This document shows, piece after piece, positions 62,756-64,000 of a DNA stretch of 64,000 bases. The notes below the pieces were generated by a model. It did no database searches, was not told the DNA's origin, and saw only the letters and a program-made list of their open reading frames with translations. A program made the position numbers and the translations under genes. Within the stretch, counting starts at the first letter, position 1. Every line of letters begins with the position of its first letter. The stretch covers positions 62,001 through 126,000 of the forward strand of contig CAVTWS010000012.1 of the NCBI GenBank assembly GCA_963738445.1. Reading direction: 5' to 3'. Source of the stretch: CAVTWS01 sp963738445. Lineage in GTDB: Bacteria; Actinomycetota; Acidimicrobiia; Acidimicrobiales; SHLQ01.

Positions 62756-63475
62756 GTGGAAAAAGTCGTGTACGTCGTCTACCTCGACATCGATTCGGCG
62801 CCGTTCGAACCGGACCGCATCCGGCGGACCGCGGCTGATTTGGTTCGGTCGCTCGACGCCGACCGGTACCCCGATGTCGCGCTCCAGGTCGAGGACCATG
62901 ACGCGACGAGCCGTTGGCAGGGCCCCACGCCGGCTTCGGGCCGGCGCGTGGCGGCGATCCTGTCGGCGTGGACGGAGTGCGCGGACGACGTGGAGGACCT
63001 CGAGCGGGCGGTGGTGGCGCTCAGCCCGCACGTCGCCGGCTTCGTCGTCACCGAATCGGTGCCGCGGTGGCGGACCGAACGGACGACGAGCGTCACCGAT
63101 ACCCAGCCGGGCGTGATCGTGACGTCGTTGCTCTGCCGGGCCCCGGTGATGTCACGCGACGAGTTCGTCGCCCACTGGCGTGATGTCCACCAGCCGATGT
63201 CGCTACGGATCCACCCCCAGTGGAGGTACGTGCGAAACGTCGTGTCGCGTGTCCTCACATCGGGAGCGCCCGAGATCGACGCCGTCTGTGAGGAGGGCTT
63301 CGAGTCGGTCGACGACGTGCTCGATCCGCAGCGGTTCTTCGGCGCCGACGTGTCGACGGCGACCTGGCAGGACAACGTCCGCACCATCCGCGACGACATC
63401 CCGCAGTTCCTCGATCCGGCGCGAACGACCGCGACGATCATGCGTGAGGTCCGTGTGCGCAGCTTCCGCCGGTAA
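62756..63475 (+). CDS. EthD-domain (ferredoxin-like) protein
   Basis: 239 residues, intact, starting at GTG with VVYVVYLDIDSAPFEPDRIR. It contains two ferredoxin-like halves; the second has IVTSLLCRAPVMSRDEFVAH and WRDVHQPMSLRIHPQWRYVR, the EthD signature region (HWRxxH). Its C-terminus is DIPQFLDPARTTATIMREVR. EthD proteins support oxidative or polyketide-like metabolism. It is divergent from the DUF1059 operon across 220 bases and lies downstream of the operator-like repeat. Confidence 0.8.
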   Translation: MEKVVYVVYLDIDSAPFEPDRIRRTAADLVRSLDADRYPDVALQVEDHDATSRWQGPTPASGRRVAAILSAWTECADDVEDLERAVVALSPHVAGFVVTESVPRWRTERTTSVTDTQPGVIVTSLLCRAPVMSRDEFVAHWRDVHQPMSLRIHPQWRYVRNVVSRVLTSGAPEIDAVCEEGFESVDDVLDPQRFFGADVSTATWQDNVRTIRDDIPQFLDPARTTATIMREVRVRSFRR

Positions 63476-63541
63476 GGGCGCGGGTCCGCGCCGGACGGCG
63501 GTGCCGTGGCGTGAGTCGCGGGCCGGGCAGAATGCCCTGTG

Positions 63542-64000
63542 GTGTCCGTCCATCTGTCCAACGCCCACGCTCGGCGCATCGCGCTGGCCGCCCAGGGGTT
63601 CGCCGAGCCTCGCCCCGCCGGTCGAGTCGACCGTCGGCACCTGCGGCGGCTGATCGACCGCATGGGCCTCATCCAGATCGACTCGGTCAACGTGCTGGTC
63701 CGGAGCCAGGAGCTCCCGCTCTTCGCCCGGCTCGGCCCCCATCCCCGCACGTTGATCCACGAGGCGACCCGGGCCGGTGAGCTGTTCGAGTACTGGGTGC
63801 ACGAGGCGAGCCTCGTCCCGACGGACCACTATCACCTGCACCGATGGCGGATGGCCGAACCGCATCGCTGGGCCGGCATGCGGAACCACGCGGCAGAGCA
63901 CTCTGCATACATCGAGACGGTGTTCGAGCGAGTGGCCGACGAAGGGCCGCTCGTCGCCGGCGACCTGAAGGCGAGAGTGGGCAGGAAGGGGACCTGGTGG
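63542..64000 (+). CDS. YcaQ-family winged-helix DNA glycosylase (3' partial)
   Basis: 153 residues are visible before the window ends. SNAHARRIALAAQGFAEPRP, RHLRRLIDRMGLIQIDSVNV, LVRSQELPLFARLGPHPRTL and ELFEYWVHEASLVPTDHYHL match the N-terminal part of the YcaQ/AlkX family, where QIDS contains the QxD catalytic motif. Family members unhook interstrand crosslinks and remove alkylated bases. The frame is open to the last base. The start is GTG 63542. Confidence 0.87.
   Translation, partial: MSVHLSNAHARRIALAAQGFAEPRPAGRVDRRHLRRLIDRMGLIQIDSVNVLVRSQELPLFARLGPHPRTLIHEATRAGELFEYWVHEASLVPTDHYHLHRWRMAEPHRWAGMRNHAAEHSAYIETVFERVADEGPLVAGDLKARVGRKGTWW

Noticed and set aside
1..64000. CRISPR arrays, tRNA or rRNA genes, insertion sequences, phage genes
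   Set aside because: No regularly spaced repeats, no tRNA-like cloverleaf or rRNA sequence, and no transposase, integrase or structural phage protein was recognised on either strand.

Overview
The window is GC-rich DNA (roughly two thirds G+C by eye). Genes are tightly packed on both strands, with many GTG starts and ATGA/GTGA stop-start overlaps. The content points to an uncultured actinobacterium, most likely a soil or aquatic member of the Acidimicrobiia, though this placement is inference. It includes F420-type luciferase-like oxidoreductases, several amidohydrolase-2 paralogues, many SDRs, acyl-CoA metabolism genes, two P450s, a heliorhodopsin and VapBC/Phd-type toxin-antitoxin pairs. 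No rRNA, tRNA, CRISPR array, transposase or phage gene was seen, and no stretch over 300 bases lacks a gene or gene remnant.

Layout. 1-6.5 kb: tail of an amidohydrolase, a DoxX-like membrane protein, then broken copies of an iron-sulfur photolyase, a DUF2071 protein and an MpaB/DUF2236 oxygenase around an intact cytidine deaminase and a secreted SGNH hydrolase. 6.5-13.3 kb: amidohydrolase, two SDRs, a ferredoxin-P450 pair and two glycosyltransferases. 13.5-15.3 kb: a compact minus-strand operon of two small membrane proteins, Dps and heliorhodopsin. 15.4-23.6 kb: mixed metabolic genes, an ArsR/AHSA1 pair with a palindromic operator, VapBC, a P450 and a MocA-type oxidoreductase. 23.6-32.2 kb: a divergent locus with a fused branched-chain-type ABC permease and lipoprotein binding protein on the minus strand, facing a plus-strand operon of carotenoid cleavage oxygenase, TetR, acyl-CoA synthetase and two ABC ATPases. 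32.2-45.3 kb: molybdopterin oxidoreductase, two divergent genes that have lost their 5' halves, aldo/keto reductase, a MerB-like gene with an in-frame TGA at its catalytic cysteine, thiolase, acyl-CoA dehydrogenase, two toxin-antitoxin loci and an F420-type oxidoreductase. 45.3-64 kb: TetR/SDR/SnoaL operons, two kinase-like phosphotransferases (the other at 40.5 kb), CoA transferase, amidohydrolases, a flavin monooxygenase, acyl-CoA ligase, TauD-type dioxygenase, a TetR/DUF1801/DUF1059 operon, an EthD protein and a YcaQ-type DNA glycosylase running off the end.

How they fit together. Most genes suit import, CoA activation, beta-oxidation-like processing and redox modification of hydrophobic or aromatic carboxylic compounds under TetR, ArsR and MarR control. 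A second theme is light and oxidative damage: iron-sulfur photolyase, heliorhodopsin with Dps, and a carotenoid oxygenase that could in principle supply retinal.

Caution. Many genes carry single-base frameshifts, concentrated at 1.4-5.3 kb and 55.8-57.3 kb. At least ten loci also show internal or 5' deletions of about 100 bases or more. The frameshifts may partly be sequence errors; the larger deletions look like real gene decay or misassembly. Two candidates stand out: the UGA-containing MerB-like gene with a SECIS-like hairpin, and the heliorhodopsin-Dps operon.
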